From Leisingera aquimarina DSM 24565 (GTDB lineage: Bacteria > Pseudomonadota > Alphaproteobacteria > Rhodobacterales > Rhodobacteraceae), in NCBI RefSeq assembly GCF_000473165.1, contig NZ_KI421504.1:1084501-1148500 (forward strand): a stretch of DNA of 64,000 nucleotides. The letters run 5' to 3'. Made by a program: the position numbers and the translations under genes. This document shows, piece after piece, positions 37,388-46,127 of this stretch (position 1 is the first letter of the stretch; every line of letters begins with the position of its first letter). The notes under the pieces are model-generated. The model was not told the origin of the DNA. It saw only the letters and a list, made by a program, of their open reading frames with translations, and did not search any database.

Positions 37388-37523
37388 GATTGGCGGCTCG
37401 TATTTTCGAGTGTCCCGGAGCAAAAGGCCCCAGCATCCGCCTTGTCTTACTGCATGGCTGAGCCGCGGCAAAGCCTGCAACGGCCAAACCGCAGGCCGAC
37501 ACCCGGAAAACCCGTTTTTCCTC

Positions 37524-37551
37524 TTGCCAGCGCAGCACGTCTGCCTTAGGA
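37524..37551 (+). promoter_or_regulatory. Candidate sigma-70 promoter for tRNA-Trp
   Basis: TTGCCA at 37524-37529 and TTAGGA at 37546-37551 with a 16-base spacer; a start about 7 bases downstream would leave a leader of roughly ten bases before the tRNA. The -10 box is only moderately similar to consensus. Confidence 0.4.
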
Positions 37552-37566
37552 AATGCCGCACCGTAC

Positions 37567-37642
37567 AGGGGTATAGCTCAGTTGGTAGAGCGACGGTCTC
37601 CAAAACCGTAGGTCTCGGGTTCGAACCCTGATGCCCCTGCCA
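37567..37642 (+). tRNA. tRNA-Trp (anticodon CCA)
   Basis: 76 bases with CCA encoded. The acceptor stem AGGGGTA pairs with TGCCCCT (one G-T pair), the D-loop is AGCTCAGTTGGTAGAGC, the anticodon stem ACGGT/ACCGT encloses CTCCAAA with CCA at 37600-37602, and the T arm is CGGGTTCGAACCCTG. A tuf-tRNA-Trp-secE-nusG order is common in bacteria; here a minus-strand glycosyltransferase gene separates the tRNA from secE. A GC-rich hairpin at about 37686-37710 followed by CTTTG may terminate it. Confidence 0.97.
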
Positions 37643-37721
37643 TTTCACCGGATCAGCAGCAGCACAGCAGAATACCTCCGGGAAAGCCCGCCCGCTTGGG
37701 CTGCGGGCGCCTTTGCTATGG

Positions 37722-39860
37722 TTAGGCCAGCGGCAGGTGCTGTGGGGCGGATCCTTGCAAATACCGATCATAGGCGGCGTCATAGGCCTGTTCGATTTGC
37801 TGTGCCAGGCGTGCTGGGTCCGGTAAAACCGCGTGCTGGAGGCGGCGTTTCAAGGTTTTGCCGGCCTCCGGATCCTGCGCCAGGCCTGCAGCCTTTGCCT
37901 CGTAGTCCACTGCGCTGGCGGCGATCAGTTCCGGCAGCCCGGCGGCCTGCAGCAGGCTTGCGACAGTGCGGGCGGCGAATTGCTGTCCCGGCAAGGTGAG
38001 CACCGGCAGCCTGGCTGCCAATGCTGACAGGGCGGCGCTGCGGGCATTCACAGTGAAGGTGTCCAGGAATAAATCTGCCAGCAGCAGGCGGGCCTGGTGT
38101 TCCGCCGGCGGGGCAGGCGGTGCAAAGACGAGCCGGTCCGGATCTACACCGCGCACCGCCGCAGCCCGGCGCAGGTTGGACACTGCATGCGCGCCGTTAT
38201 CCTGCAGCCACAGAACGCTATTCTTGGCCCCGCTCAGCAACCGCATCCAGATGTCGAATTCTGACGGGGTGATCCGGCTGCCTGCAGCAAAGCTGCAGAA
38301 AACAAATCCAGTCTCCGGCAGGCCGCAACTGGTCCGGTCCGGGCTTTCCACAGGGGTGGGCTGTGCCGGCGTCACTGCCAGGTGGCTGTCCGGCAGGCGC
38401 AGCACGTACTCGTTGTGATAACGTTCGCTGCCGGGCGGGCACACGATGTGATCGCCGATCAGGTAGTCAAAGGCGGCGGTGCCCATGGTGCCGGGGTATC
38501 CCGGCCATGCAATGTGCAGCGGTGCCAGCCGCTCGGAAAGCAGTTGGCTCAGGCTGCCGTTTGTATAGCCTGAGACATCCACGGCAATGTCCAGACGGTC
38601 TGCTTTGATTGCGGCGGCCGCGTCTTGTCCGGCTGGTCCGCCCAGTTGCTTGAAGCAGGAGACGGTTTGGCTCAATTCGGCAGCGGTTTCTGCTGCAAGT
38701 CCTGAGCCGGTGGCATAGGCGTGAATTTCAAACCGGGTGCTATCGTGGGCTGCCAGTATTGCGGCATGCCGGTTTGCAACTGCGTCTCCTTCACTGTCGG
38801 CAAAGAAGTATCCAATCCGCAGCCGGGCGGGACGCTCCCGGACGGGAGGGGACGCTTGCAGCTCAAACACCGAAGACGCGTCGCTGGTATAAGCTTGGGC
38901 ACGTGCCCGAAGCAGATCCGGGTTGTCTTCCATCAGCATCAGCACGCTTGGATCGCAGCCGCTGCCGCGCAAGCCCAGCAGGCGTCGGTAGTCCGCGTAT
39001 TCCTGCACCCACCGCCAGTCATTGAGCTCCGCCAGAACATGCAGCCGCTGGGTGCGGCTGCGGTCATCGGATGGTGAAATTTGCAGGATCTTGTCAAAAC
39101 AAGGCAGGGCATCCGCAAAGCGGCCCTCGGCCTTAAGCTGCAGGCCAAGCTGGAAATGCGCTTCGGTCAGCTGCGGATCCAGGCTGGCTGCACGGGTGTA
39201 ATGCTCTTTGGCTTCAGCGGAGGCGCCCAGCTTCTGGAGCAGGCCGGCCAGTGTGAAATGCAGCGAGGCATCTCCGGGGTCAAGGGAAACGGCCTGACGC
39301 AGAACGCCGGCGGCCTCGATGCTGCGTCCTTCGAGCGGCAGGGCTTCGGCCATGCTGCGCAGGGCAGGCAGGCATTCTGCATCCAGCTTCAAGGCTTTCT
39401 GATACAGGGCCATGGCGTTGTCATGCTGCCCGCGCGCTATATGGACACGTCCCATCGCGGCATAGGTGCCTGCTTCCTGGGAGTTCAGCCCGCAGGCTTT
39501 GTTCAAGCAGGTCGCGGCGTTGTCCAGATGGCCTGCCGCTAGGTGGCAGCGGCCCAGGAAATCCCACAGGAAATGCGACTCGCGGAACGTCTTGAGCAAG
39601 GCGCCGCAGCTGTCAGCCGCATCGAAATGGCGGCCGGCGGCAAGCGCTGTCTCCAGTTCCGCTTTGGTGTCCGGCGAGGGCTCCCGCTGTTCGCGCAGGC
39701 GGCCGCGCAGGGAACTCAGCGCTTGCAGGGCGCGGGTGTTCTTCGGGTTGCGTGCCAGGATGCCGGAATAGGCAAGCACAGCATCCTCAAGTTTGGAGTC
39801 ACGTTCAAGCTGTTCGGCCTGGGATAAGGAATATGCGGGTGTCATGGCATCCAATCTCAT
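37722..39860 (-). CDS. TPR-repeat protein with GT41 (SPINDLY/OGT-like) glycosyltransferase domain
   Basis: About 712 residues. The first roughly 300 consist of tandem TPR-like helices (for example AGTYAAMGRVHIARGQHDNA, DASLHFTLAGLLQKLGASAE, LTEAHFQLGLQLKAEGRFAD). The C-terminal half has the O-GlcNAc-transferase-like catalytic region: LRIGYFFADSEGDAVANRHA, DIAVDVSGYTNGS, HIAWPGYPGTMGTAAFDYLI, FCSFAAGSRITPSEFDIWMR and LFLDTFTVNARSAALSALAA. Related bacterial enzymes glycosylate adhesins, flagellins or other proteins, but the acceptor here is unknown. Start candidates at 39860 and 39845 both lack a good ribosome site. It is an unusual neighbour, separating tRNA-Trp from secE. Confidence 0.88.
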   Translation of the reverse strand: MRLDAMTPAYSLSQAEQLERDSKLEDAVLAYSGILARNPKNTRALQALSSLRGRLREQREPSPDTKAELETALAAGRHFDAADSCGALLKTFRESHFLWDFLGRCHLAAGHLDNAATCLNKACGLNSQEAGTYAAMGRVHIARGQHDNAMALYQKALKLDAECLPALRSMAEALPLEGRSIEAAGVLRQAVSLDPGDASLHFTLAGLLQKLGASAEAKEHYTRAASLDPQLTEAHFQLGLQLKAEGRFADALPCFDKILQISPSDDRSRTQRLHVLAELNDWRWVQEYADYRRLLGLRGSGCDPSVLMLMEDNPDLLRARAQAYTSDASSVFELQASPPVRERPARLRIGYFFADSEGDAVANRHAAILAAHDSTRFEIHAYATGSGLAAETAAELSQTVSCFKQLGGPAGQDAAAAIKADRLDIAVDVSGYTNGSLSQLLSERLAPLHIAWPGYPGTMGTAAFDYLIGDHIVCPPGSERYHNEYVLRLPDSHLAVTPAQPTPVESPDRTSCGLPETGFVFCSFAAGSRITPSEFDIWMRLLSGAKNSVLWLQDNGAHAVSNLRRAAAVRGVDPDRLVFAPPAPPAEHQARLLLADLFLDTFTVNARSAALSALAARLPVLTLPGQQFAARTVASLLQAAGLPELIAASAVDYEAKAAGLAQDPEAGKTLKRRLQHAVLPDPARLAQQIEQAYDAAYDRYLQGSAPQHLPLA

Positions 39861-39987
39861 CAATAAACGCGGGATATGCCTGTACGGCGCGCACAGGGCG
39901 CCGGGGCTGCTTGGGACAGTTTTGCAGGAAGTGGATTAAAATTGGATTGACTGGGCGGCCCAGGCCGCTCTGCCGCTGGAGCAGGGC

Positions 39988-40015
39988 TTGAATTTACCCG
40001 CAGCAGGCGTTAAAT
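39988..40015 (+). promoter_or_regulatory. Candidate sigma-70 promoter for secE-nusG
   Basis: TTGAAT at 39988-39993 and TTAAAT at 40010-40015, spacer 16 bases, 34 bases before the secE ATG. This would give secE-nusG a promoter independent of the upstream minus-strand glycosyltransferase gene. Confidence 0.45.
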
Positions 40016-40048
40016 CGCGACCACTGCTAGCAGAGAGACACCCCCAGT

Positions 40049-40246
40049 ATGGCGACTATCAATCCAGTACAGTTCATTCAGCAAGTCCGCGCCGAAGTGT
40101 CCAAGGTCGTTTGGCCGACCCGGCGCGAGGTTCTGCTGACCACGGTCATGGTGTTCATCATGGCGGCGCTTACGGCGGTGTTCTTTGCACTGGTCGATCT
40201 GCTGATCCGCTATGGCCTGCAGGGCTTGCTGGGGATGTTCGGCTAA
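40049..40246 (+). CDS. secE: Preprotein translocase subunit SecE
   Basis: 65-residue single-span SecE: a cytoplasmic amphipathic part (PVQFIQQVRAEVSKVVWPTR, with the conserved VVWPTRRE) and one membrane helix (LTTVMVFIMAALTAVFFALV). It stabilises SecY in the inner-membrane translocon. The short single-TM form is usual outside enterobacteria. nusG follows after a 216-base gap, longer than usual; the gap contains no supported gene. Confidence 0.95.
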   Translation: MATINPVQFIQQVRAEVSKVVWPTRREVLLTTVMVFIMAALTAVFFALVDLLIRYGLQGLLGMFG

Positions 40247-40462
40247 GCCTGCGGCAGTTAGATGGCTTCCAAGCCCGTGTTGCTGTGCCGCCCTTGATCT
40301 TGGCGGCAATGGGCGGTAGGTGAGCCGTAACTATTGAGGCGGGCGTGCGGCGATTCGGTTTGCACGCCGCTTTTTGTTGGAGAGCGCAGCTTCAGGGCTG
40401 CATCGGGATGATAAAGCGGCGGCGCGGCAATGGCCCGCCCGGCAATACAAGGACGATTGTTC

Positions 40463-40996
40463 ATGGCGAAACGGTGGTATTCGGTCAGCGTTCTTTCGAA
40501 TTTCGAAAAGAAAATCGCAGAGCAGATCCGCACCTCGGTCGCAGAACAGGGCCTTGAGGACGAGATCGACGAGGTGCTGGTCCCCACCGAAGAGGTGATC
40601 GAGATCCGCCGCGGCAAGAAGGTCTCGACCGAGCGCCGGTTCATGCCCGGCTATGTTCTGGTCCACATGGAAATGTCCGACCGCGGTTATCACCTGATTT
40701 CTTCGATCAACCGCGTCACCGGCTTTCTCGGCCCGCAGGGCCGCCCGATGCCGATGCGCGACGCCGAGGTGCAGGGCATCCTGGGCCGCGTCGAGGAAGG
40801 CGTCGAGGCGCCGCGCACCCTGATCCACTTCGAGATCGGCGAGAAGGTCAAGGTCAACGACGGCCCGTTCGAGGATTTCGACGGCATGGTCGAAGAGGTC
40901 GACGAGGACAGCCAGAAGCTCAAGGTCACCGTGTCGATCTTCGGCCGGGAAACCCCGGTGGAGCTGGACTTTACCCAGGTTACCAAACAGGGGTGA
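40463..40996 (+). CDS. nusG: Transcription termination/antitermination protein NusG
   Basis: 177 residues from the ATG at 40463 (AAGGA upstream), beginning [20 protein letters not shown], the usual NusG opening. The NGN domain ([20 protein letters not shown]) is followed by a C-terminal KOW domain ([20 protein letters not shown]). NusG binds RNA polymerase and couples it to ribosomes and Rho. A strong intrinsic terminator 45 bases downstream separates it from the EamA gene, so it does not lead into rplK here. Confidence 0.97.
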   Translation: MAKRWYSVSVLSNFEKKIAEQIRTSVAEQGLEDEIDEVLVPTEEVIEIRRGKKVSTERRFMPGYVLVHMEMSDRGYHLISSINRVTGFLGPQGRPMPMRDAEVQGILGRVEEGVEAPRTLIHFEIGEKVKVNDGPFEDFDGMVEEVDEDSQKLKVTVSIFGRETPVELDFTQVTKQG

Positions 40997-41041
40997 TAGG
41001 GCGGCGGGCCGGTTGCCCACCTTACTCCGCGAAATTCATCG

Positions 41042-41074
41042 CGCCGCGTTGCATAATGCACCGCGGCGTTTTTT
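41042..41074 (+). terminator. nusG terminator
   Basis: Outer stem CGCCGCG (41042-41048) with CGCGGCG (41062-41068); inner TGCA/TGCA pairs across a TAA loop; then six Ts (41069-41074). A clear Rho-independent structure that closes the secE-nusG unit. The 227 bases from here to the EamA gene are lower in GC and hold nothing I can name. Confidence 0.9.
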
Positions 41075-41301
41075 GTTTGGCGGCTGTGCGGAAAGAGCTG
41101 TCGTTGACCAAATGCCCGCTTTTTTGTCCGTGCTAAGTCACGCGAATACCAACGGCGCAGTGGGTTTTGCTCAGCTCCTTTCCCTGTCCCTCAAGTGTCG
41201 GAAACAAGTGAAGTGCGGTCGATTCAATCCGAGCAATGGGGTTGACGTTTTCTGACAGTGTAAAAAATCCCCTGCCCGAACAGGCACCAGATTGAAGGTC
41301 A

Positions 41302-42267
41302 ATGATAGTGTCACAAGCAAGCACAATGCATCAAGGTGCCGACAACACAATAGCTGGGATCGGACTTCTGATCCTCGGTTTGTTTGTGTTTTCCATTCAA
41401 GACGCGATCATGAAGTTCTTCAGCGATCAAATGGCTGTCCAAGAGGTCATCTTTGCGCGGGGCGTCGTGACCCTCGCCTTGATCAGCACGGCGCTATACC
41501 TCACGCAGGGAACACGCGGGTTTACCACCCGAAGGCCGTTCCTAAATTGTCTGCGCGGGTTCTTTTCATTCATCTGTTTTTCCACGTTTTCAATGGCGCT
41601 CGCGGTGCTGCCATTGGCCGACGCAATGCCGCTCTACTACACCGCTCCTCTTTTCGTCGTCATCTTCGCGGGACCGTTTTTGGGCGAAACAGTAGGATTG
41701 CGCGTCTGGTTTGCAGTTGTGGCGGGCTTCATCGGCGTGGTTCTCGTTGCTCAACCGAGTGCTGACGGCGTCGAACCCGCGATGGTCCTGGCCATCATTT
41801 CCGCGATTGCCTATAGCGCTCAGATCCTTCTGACCAGGCTGCTTGGCTCCTCAGAGAGCGCCTTGAGCATGACGTTTTATCTGACGCTGATGTTTGTACT
41901 GTTCAGCGGGTTGACGGGTCTGGTTTTCGGTTCGGGCTGGATGGACCAGTTCGATCACCCGAGCGCGGCCTATCTGTTTCGTGCCTGGAGCGTTCCCAAC
42001 CTGTTCCAGGCTGGCCTCTTCCTGGCGCTCGGGCTTACGGGCACTATAGGGTTTTACTGCATCAGTCAGGCCTATCGCTATGGTCACGCAAGCCAGATGG
42101 CTCCGTTTGAATATAGCTCCCTACCTTTTGCCGTGCTTTGGGGATGGTTGTTTTGGGGCGCGCTGCCAAACGTATCGACGATGCTTGGCAGTGTTCTGAT
42201 CGTCGGGGGCGGGCTGTTCATCGTGTATTCGGAAATCAGAACTTCGAGGAAACGAGCCACGGGCTGA
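41302..42267 (+). CDS. EamA-family (DMT) transporter
   Basis: 321 residues with about ten hydrophobic segments arranged as two EamA repeats (first about 18-140, second about 160-310), for example IGLLILGLFVFSIQDAIMKF and LGLTGTIGFYCISQAYRYGH. Drug/metabolite-type exporters of this kind typically export amino acids, purines or other metabolites. The ATG has GAAGG just upstream. The codon and base composition look less GC-rich than the flanking ribosomal genes, and its position between nusG and rplK is unusual, so it is probably an insertion. A terminator precedes it and the rplK promoter candidate follows it, so expression is likely separate from the translation genes. Confidence 0.9.
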   Translation: MIVSQASTMHQGADNTIAGIGLLILGLFVFSIQDAIMKFFSDQMAVQEVIFARGVVTLALISTALYLTQGTRGFTTRRPFLNCLRGFFSFICFSTFSMALAVLPLADAMPLYYTAPLFVVIFAGPFLGETVGLRVWFAVVAGFIGVVLVAQPSADGVEPAMVLAIISAIAYSAQILLTRLLGSSESALSMTFYLTLMFVLFSGLTGLVFGSGWMDQFDHPSAAYLFRAWSVPNLFQAGLFLALGLTGTIGFYCISQAYRYGHASQMAPFEYSSLPFAVLWGWLFWGALPNVSTMLGSVLIVGGGLFIVYSEIRTSRKRATG

Positions 42268-42333
42268 ACACATCCAAATCTTGGTGCAGAATGGGCTCGA
42301 AGCGGCCGTTTCTAATTCCACCAGCCCGCCCAC

Positions 42334-42360
42334 TTGCCAACCCCACCATTCCCCTATAAA
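42334..42360 (+). promoter_or_regulatory. Candidate rplKA promoter
   Basis: TTGCCA at 42334-42339 and TATAAA at 42355-42360. The spacer is 15 bases, shorter than ideal for sigma-70 but close to what alphaproteobacterial housekeeping promoters tolerate. A 120-base leader would follow. Confidence 0.4.
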
Positions 42361-42446
42361 CGCCGCCTATCGTCTTCGGGCGAGATTCTCTCGTGGGAGA
42401 TGGACGGATCGCGATCCTGAATTCCGACCACGCAACATACATCGGA

Positions 42447-42460
42447 CGGGACGCGTCCCG
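42447..42460 (+). promoter_or_regulatory. Palindrome in the rplK leader
   Basis: CGGGACGCGTCCCG is a perfect 14-base palindrome 22 bases before the rplK ATG and shortly before the AAAGGA ribosome site. In many bacteria ribosomal protein L1 represses the rplK-rplA mRNA through a leader structure; this hairpin is a candidate, but I see no classic L1-site loop. Confidence 0.4.
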
Positions 42461-42482
42461 CCCTTGTTGAAAGGAAAACCAA

Positions 42483-42908
42483 ATGGCTAAGAAGCTCGTC
42501 GGCACGATGAAGCTGCAAGTTAAAGCCGGTCAGGCAAACCCAAGCCCGCCGGTCGGTCCGGCGCTGGGTCAGCGCGGCATCAACATCATGGAATTCTGCA
42601 AGGCGTTCAACGCCAAGACCGCAGATCTGGAGCCCGGTGCGCCGTGCCCGACCGTGATCACCTACTATCAGGACAAGTCCTTCACCATGGACATCAAGAC
42701 GCCGCCCGCGTCTTACTACCTGAAGAAGGCTGCCAAGGTGAAGTCGGGTGCAAAAACCCCGTCGCGCGAAACCGTCGGCACCGTGACCGCGGCCCAGGTG
42801 AAAGAAATCGCCGAAGCCAAGATGAAAGATCTGAACGCCAACGACATCGACGCGGCAATGCAGATCATCCTGGGCTCTGCCCGCTCCATGGGCATCGAGG
42901 TGAAGTAA
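42483..42908 (+). CDS. rplK: 50S ribosomal protein L11
   Basis: 141 residues, the standard length. It has the conserved proline-rich N-terminus [20 protein letters not shown] that binds thiostrepton-region 23S rRNA, and the [16 protein letters not shown] segment of the C-terminal domain. L11 forms the stalk base and is needed for RelA-type ppGpp synthesis. AAAGGA precedes the ATG, and rplA follows two bases after the stop. The usual nusG neighbour is replaced by an EamA gene. Confidence 0.98.
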   Translation: MAKKLVGTMKLQVKAGQANPSPPVGPALGQRGINIMEFCKAFNAKTADLEPGAPCPTVITYYQDKSFTMDIKTPPASYYLKKAAKVKSGAKTPSRETVGTVTAAQVKEIAEAKMKDLNANDIDAAMQIILGSARSMGIEVK

Positions 42909-42909
42909 G

Positions 42910-43608
42910 ATGGCAAAGCTCGGTAAACGTACCCGCGCCGCGCGCGAAGCTCTGGCTGGCAAAGATAACCTGTCGGTTGAAGAAGCTGTTTCCCTGATCA
43001 AGGCGAACGCCACTGCGAAATTCGACGAAACCGTCGAAATCGCCATGAGCCTGGGTGTTGACACCCGCCACGCAGACCAGATGGTCCGCGGCGTGGTCGG
43101 CCTGCCGAACGGCACCGGCAAAGCCATGCGCGTTGCAGTGTTCGCCCGCGGCCCCAAAGCGGAAGAAGCTCAGGCGGCTGGTGCAGACATCGTCGGCGCC
43201 GAAGACCTGATGGAAGCCATCCAGGGCGGCAACATCGATTTCGACCGTTGCATCGCAACCCCGGACATGATGCCCGTCGTTGGCCGTCTGGGTAAGATCC
43301 TCGGCCCGCGCAACCTGATGCCGAACCCCAAGGTCGGCACCGTGACCATGGACGTCAAGGCAGCTGTTGAAGCGGCCAAGGGCGGCGAAGTTCAGTTCAA
43401 AGCTGAAAAAGGCGGCGTTGTGCATGCAGGCGTCGGCAAAGCCTCCTTTGACGAAGCCAAGCTGGTCGAAAACGTCCGTGCCTTCATCTCGGCCGTGGCC
43501 AAGGCCAAGCCGTCGGGCGCAAAAGGCGCATACATGAAGAAGATCAACCTGACCTCGACCATGGGTCCGGGCGTCACGGTTGATGTGGACAACGCTGTTT
43601 CCGAGTAA
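42910..43608 (+). CDS. rplA: 50S ribosomal protein L1
   Basis: 232 residues with the family signatures [34 protein letters not shown], and [17 protein letters not shown]1 contacts the E-site stalk and usually represses its own operon by binding the rplK leader. It follows rplK by one base and is closed by an intrinsic terminator; rplJ is separated from it by a Hint-domain gene. Confidence 0.98.
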   Translation: MAKLGKRTRAAREALAGKDNLSVEEAVSLIKANATAKFDETVEIAMSLGVDTRHADQMVRGVVGLPNGTGKAMRVAVFARGPKAEEAQAAGADIVGAEDLMEAIQGGNIDFDRCIATPDMMPVVGRLGKILGPRNLMPNPKVGTVTMDVKAAVEAAKGGEVQFKAEKGGVVHAGVGKASFDEAKLVENVRAFISAVAKAKPSGAKGAYMKKINLTSTMGPGVTVDVDNAVSE

Positions 43609-43632
43609 TTCGGGCGGCAGTGCCAGAACAAG

Positions 43633-43663
43633 GGCTCCGGGTGTTGCACCCGGGGCCTTTTTT
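43633..43663 (+). terminator. rplA terminator
   Basis: GGCTCCGGGTG (43633-43643) pairs with CACCCGGGGCC (43647-43657; one T-G pair) around TTG, followed by six Ts. This ends the rplKA unit before the Hint gene. Confidence 0.9.
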
Positions 43664-43758
43664 GTCCGGCGGCGGTGCGCCGCTCAAAAGACCGTGCGTT
43701 GCATTTCAACCATGTGTTTACCCTTGCGCCTGATTGCTTGCACTCATAATTGCGGTCT

Positions 43759-44820
43759 ATGGCACTTCGCAGTTTCTTCGCTCAGGGCAGTTCGAGCCTG
43801 GTTGTCACGTCGAGCTCCAATGGCTCCATTGTCGGTGATGCGGTCATCAACAATTCGGACACGCCCAACGGAACTGTTTTCGCCTATTCCGGCGGCACCG
43901 GAACCGAAGTCACGCTGAATGATACCGGTGGCGGGCGGAACAGATTCAATGATGACCGGGAAGCGGATCACGTCATAACCGATGGCGGCGGCATCGTTGC
44001 AGACGGTGTGCAAGTTGAATCCGAGTCGCATATCCTGGTGCGCGAACTCGACGGAAACGGCAACCCTGCCGGGCCGGAGATTACAATCTACGTCTTTTCG
44101 CAGGGCGGCCAGACATCCAATGTCTGGGGATTTGCGACGGACCTGCCGCTTGAGGCCGGGAAATCCTATGTAAAGACCGGCGGCCAGAACGCTGGCACGT
44201 CGCGCTATTCGGATTATGTCACCTGCTTTGGGGAAGGGACGCAGATTGAGACCGCCGACGGCCAGGTGGCCGTGGAGGATATCACCACGGGGCAGATGGT
44301 CTGGACCAAGGATGCCGGGCTGCAGCCGGTGCGCTGGATCTCATCCACGCCGGTTCGCGGCGGCGGGAACTTTGCCCCTGTGGTTTTTGCACCCGGGGCT
44401 ATTGGGAATGCCGGCGAGCTGGTCCTGTCGCAGCAGCACAGGGTTCACGTAGAATTGCCGGTTGCGGAGATGCTGTTCGGCCAGGCGGATGTCCTGGTGG
44501 CTGCAAAACATCTCTGCGGGCTCCCGGGAGTCAGGATCCGCGAGCAGGCTGCAATCCGCTATTTCCATTTCATGTTCGACCGCCATCACATCGTGCGATC
44601 CAATGGTGTGCTGACAGAAAGCTTCTTTCTGGCGCCGGGGTCGGTGGCCGCCCTGGATGCGGCGCAGCGCGTTGAGCTGCTGTTGCTTTTTCCGTCTCTT
44701 GGCCCGGACGGCAGCCGGTTCGGCGGGACTGCGGCGATGACGCTGACCTCAGGCGAGGCGCGTGTGCTGAGGGGCTGTCTGGAAACCCGTGGCGGACAGT
44801 CCTGTTCTGCGGCGCGCTGA
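43759..44820 (+). CDS. Hint-domain protein
   Basis: 353 residues from the ATG at 43759. The first 150 residues are a Gly/Ser/Asp-rich, probably beta-rich region without signal peptide. A Hint domain starts at Cys156 (DYVTCFGEGTQIETADGQVA) and includes DITTGQMVWTKDAGLQPVRW, LVLSQQHRVHVE and LTESFFLAPGSVAAL. The Hint fold is the self-processing domain of hedgehog proteins and inteins. In Rhodobacteraceae many stand-alone copies sit behind adhesin-like N-termini; whether this one cleaves is unknown. A terminator precedes it and a strong hairpin follows. It lies between rplA and rplJ, normally adjacent in many bacteria. Confidence 0.88.
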   Translation: MALRSFFAQGSSSLVVTSSSNGSIVGDAVINNSDTPNGTVFAYSGGTGTEVTLNDTGGGRNRFNDDREADHVITDGGGIVADGVQVESESHILVRELDGNGNPAGPEITIYVFSQGGQTSNVWGFATDLPLEAGKSYVKTGGQNAGTSRYSDYVTCFGEGTQIETADGQVAVEDITTGQMVWTKDAGLQPVRWISSTPVRGGGNFAPVVFAPGAIGNAGELVLSQQHRVHVELPVAEMLFGQADVLVAAKHLCGLPGVRIREQAAIRYFHFMFDRHHIVRSNGVLTESFFLAPGSVAALDAAQRVELLLLFPSLGPDGSRFGGTAAMTLTSGEARVLRGCLETRGGQSCSAAR

Positions 44821-44886
44821 ATTTGCCTGAGGCAGCCAGTTTCCCCCTTGGAAAACCGGTAAAATACGACTAACTACGGCTACGAG

Positions 44887-44916
44887 ATAAAGCGTGCGAT
44901 TCGTCGTGCGCTTTAT
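44887..44916 (+). terminator. Stem-loop in the Hint-rplJ intergenic region
   Basis: ATAAAGCGTGCGA (44887-44899) pairs with TCGTGCGCTTTAT (44904-44916), thirteen base pairs including two G-T pairs, with a TTCG tetraloop, followed by TTCATTTCG. It may terminate the Hint gene or be part of an L10-type leader. A possible promoter TTGGAA at 44848-44853 lies upstream (17 bases to TAACTA), in which case the hairpin would be in the rplJ leader. The remaining leader to 45115 is consistent with a long autoregulated 5' UTR. Confidence 0.5.
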
Positions 44917-45115
44917 TTCATTTCGTCCAAGATGGTGGGTGGCCTTTCGATCGGGTCTTAATTTCCCTCCTGAGACGGGTAAGACCAAGAAGATCGAGGG
45001 TTTTCATTCCCTCGGGCGGATTTGGCTCATCCCGTAAAACGGACCTGAACGCCGGGACATCTGGACCGGCAAATATGAGCCGGGGTGCACAAGCATCCCT
45101 AACTTGGAGAGAACT

Positions 45116-45634
45116 GTGGATAGAGCCCAGAAAGAGAAAGTGGTCGAGGAACTCGGCCAGATCTTCGAAAGCTCTGGCGTCGTAGTGGTTGCCCACTACG
45201 CCGGTCTGACAGTTGCCGAGATGCAGGATCTGCGCGCGCGTGCAAGCGACGCGAACAGTTCCGTGCGTGTTGCCAAGAACAGGCTCGCCAAAATCGCCCT
45301 CGAGGGAAAGCCGTGTGACAGCATGGCCGGCCTGCTGACAGGGATGACTGTTCTGACCTATTCCGAAGACCCCGTGTCCGCCGCCAAGGTGGCCGAGGGT
45401 TTCGCCAAGGATAACAAAAAGTTTGAAATCCTCGGCGGCGCAATGGGTGAGAATGCTCTGGACCGCGCAGGCGTCGAAGCCGTGTCGAAAATGCCGTCCC
45501 GCGACGAGCTTATTGCTCAGATCGCAAGCTGCATTGGCGCACCCGCTTCCAACATCGCCGGCGCAATTGGCGCACCTGCAAGCAACATCGCAAGCATCCT
45601 TTCGACCATCGAAGAGAAGGCGGAAGCTGCGTAA
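45116..45634 (+). CDS. rplJ: 50S ribosomal protein L10
   Basis: 172 residues from the GTG at 45116, nine bases after TTGGAGAG; the frame begins four codons earlier but that start lacks a ribosome site. Typical L10 stretches are [32 protein letters not shown] and the C-terminal L7/L12-binding helix ([19 protein letters not shown]). L10 carries the L7/L12 stalk and represses rplJL through the long leader upstream (44917-45115). rplL follows after 80 bases. Confidence 0.97.
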   Translation: MDRAQKEKVVEELGQIFESSGVVVVAHYAGLTVAEMQDLRARASDANSSVRVAKNRLAKIALEGKPCDSMAGLLTGMTVLTYSEDPVSAAKVAEGFAKDNKKFEILGGAMGENALDRAGVEAVSKMPSRDELIAQIASCIGAPASNIAGAIGAPASNIASILSTIEEKAEAA

Positions 45635-45714
45635 GCGGTTGGCACTGAATGACTGGCGTGGGGCAAAGCCTGCACGTTGGAACACACATACTGTAAACGG
45701 AAAGAGCTGATACA

Positions 45715-46089
45715 ATGGCTGATCTGAAAGCACTCGCAGAAAGCATCGTGGGTCTGACCCTGCTGGAAGCACAAGAACTGAAAACCATCCTCAAAGACGA
45801 ATATGGCATCGAGCCCGCAGCCGGCGGCGCAGTTGTCATGGCAGCCGGCGGCGACGCCGGTGGCGCAGCTGAGGAAGAAAAGACCGAATTCGACGTCGTT
45901 CTGAAGAACGCCGGCGCTTCCAAAATCAACGTGATCAAAGAAGTCCGCGGCATCACCGGTCTGGGCCTGAAAGAAGCCAAAGAACTGGTCGAAGCCGGCG
46001 GCAAGATCAAAGAAGGCGTCGACAAAGCCGAAGCCGAAGACGTCAAAGCCAAGCTGGAAGCAGCTGGCGCAGAAGTCGAGCTGGCCTAA
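45715..46089 (+). CDS. rplL: 50S ribosomal protein L7/L12
   Basis: 124 residues: an N-terminal dimerisation domain ([20 protein letters not shown]), an Ala/Gly-rich hinge (about 40-55), and the C-terminal factor-binding domain ([20 protein letters not shown] and [17 protein letters not shown]). Multiple copies on L10 recruit EF-Tu and EF-G. The short spacer from rplJ (80 bases) is typical. A strong hairpin without a T tract lies between it and rpoB. Confidence 0.98.
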   Translation: MADLKALAESIVGLTLLEAQELKTILKDEYGIEPAAGGAVVMAAGGDAGGAAEEEKTEFDVVLKNAGASKINVIKEVRGITGLGLKEAKELVEAGGKIKEGVDKAEAEDVKAKLEAAGAEVELA

Positions 46090-46127
46090 GCCCTGCTCCT
46101 GGTGCATTTCTGATGCATCGGAAATTT

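Noticed and set aside
36677-37783. Extended version of the DUF374 acyltransferase starting at 37783
   Set aside because: The extra 132 residues would be read antisense through tRNA-Trp (giving GHQGSNPRPTVLETVALPTE, a typical antisense-tRNA peptide).
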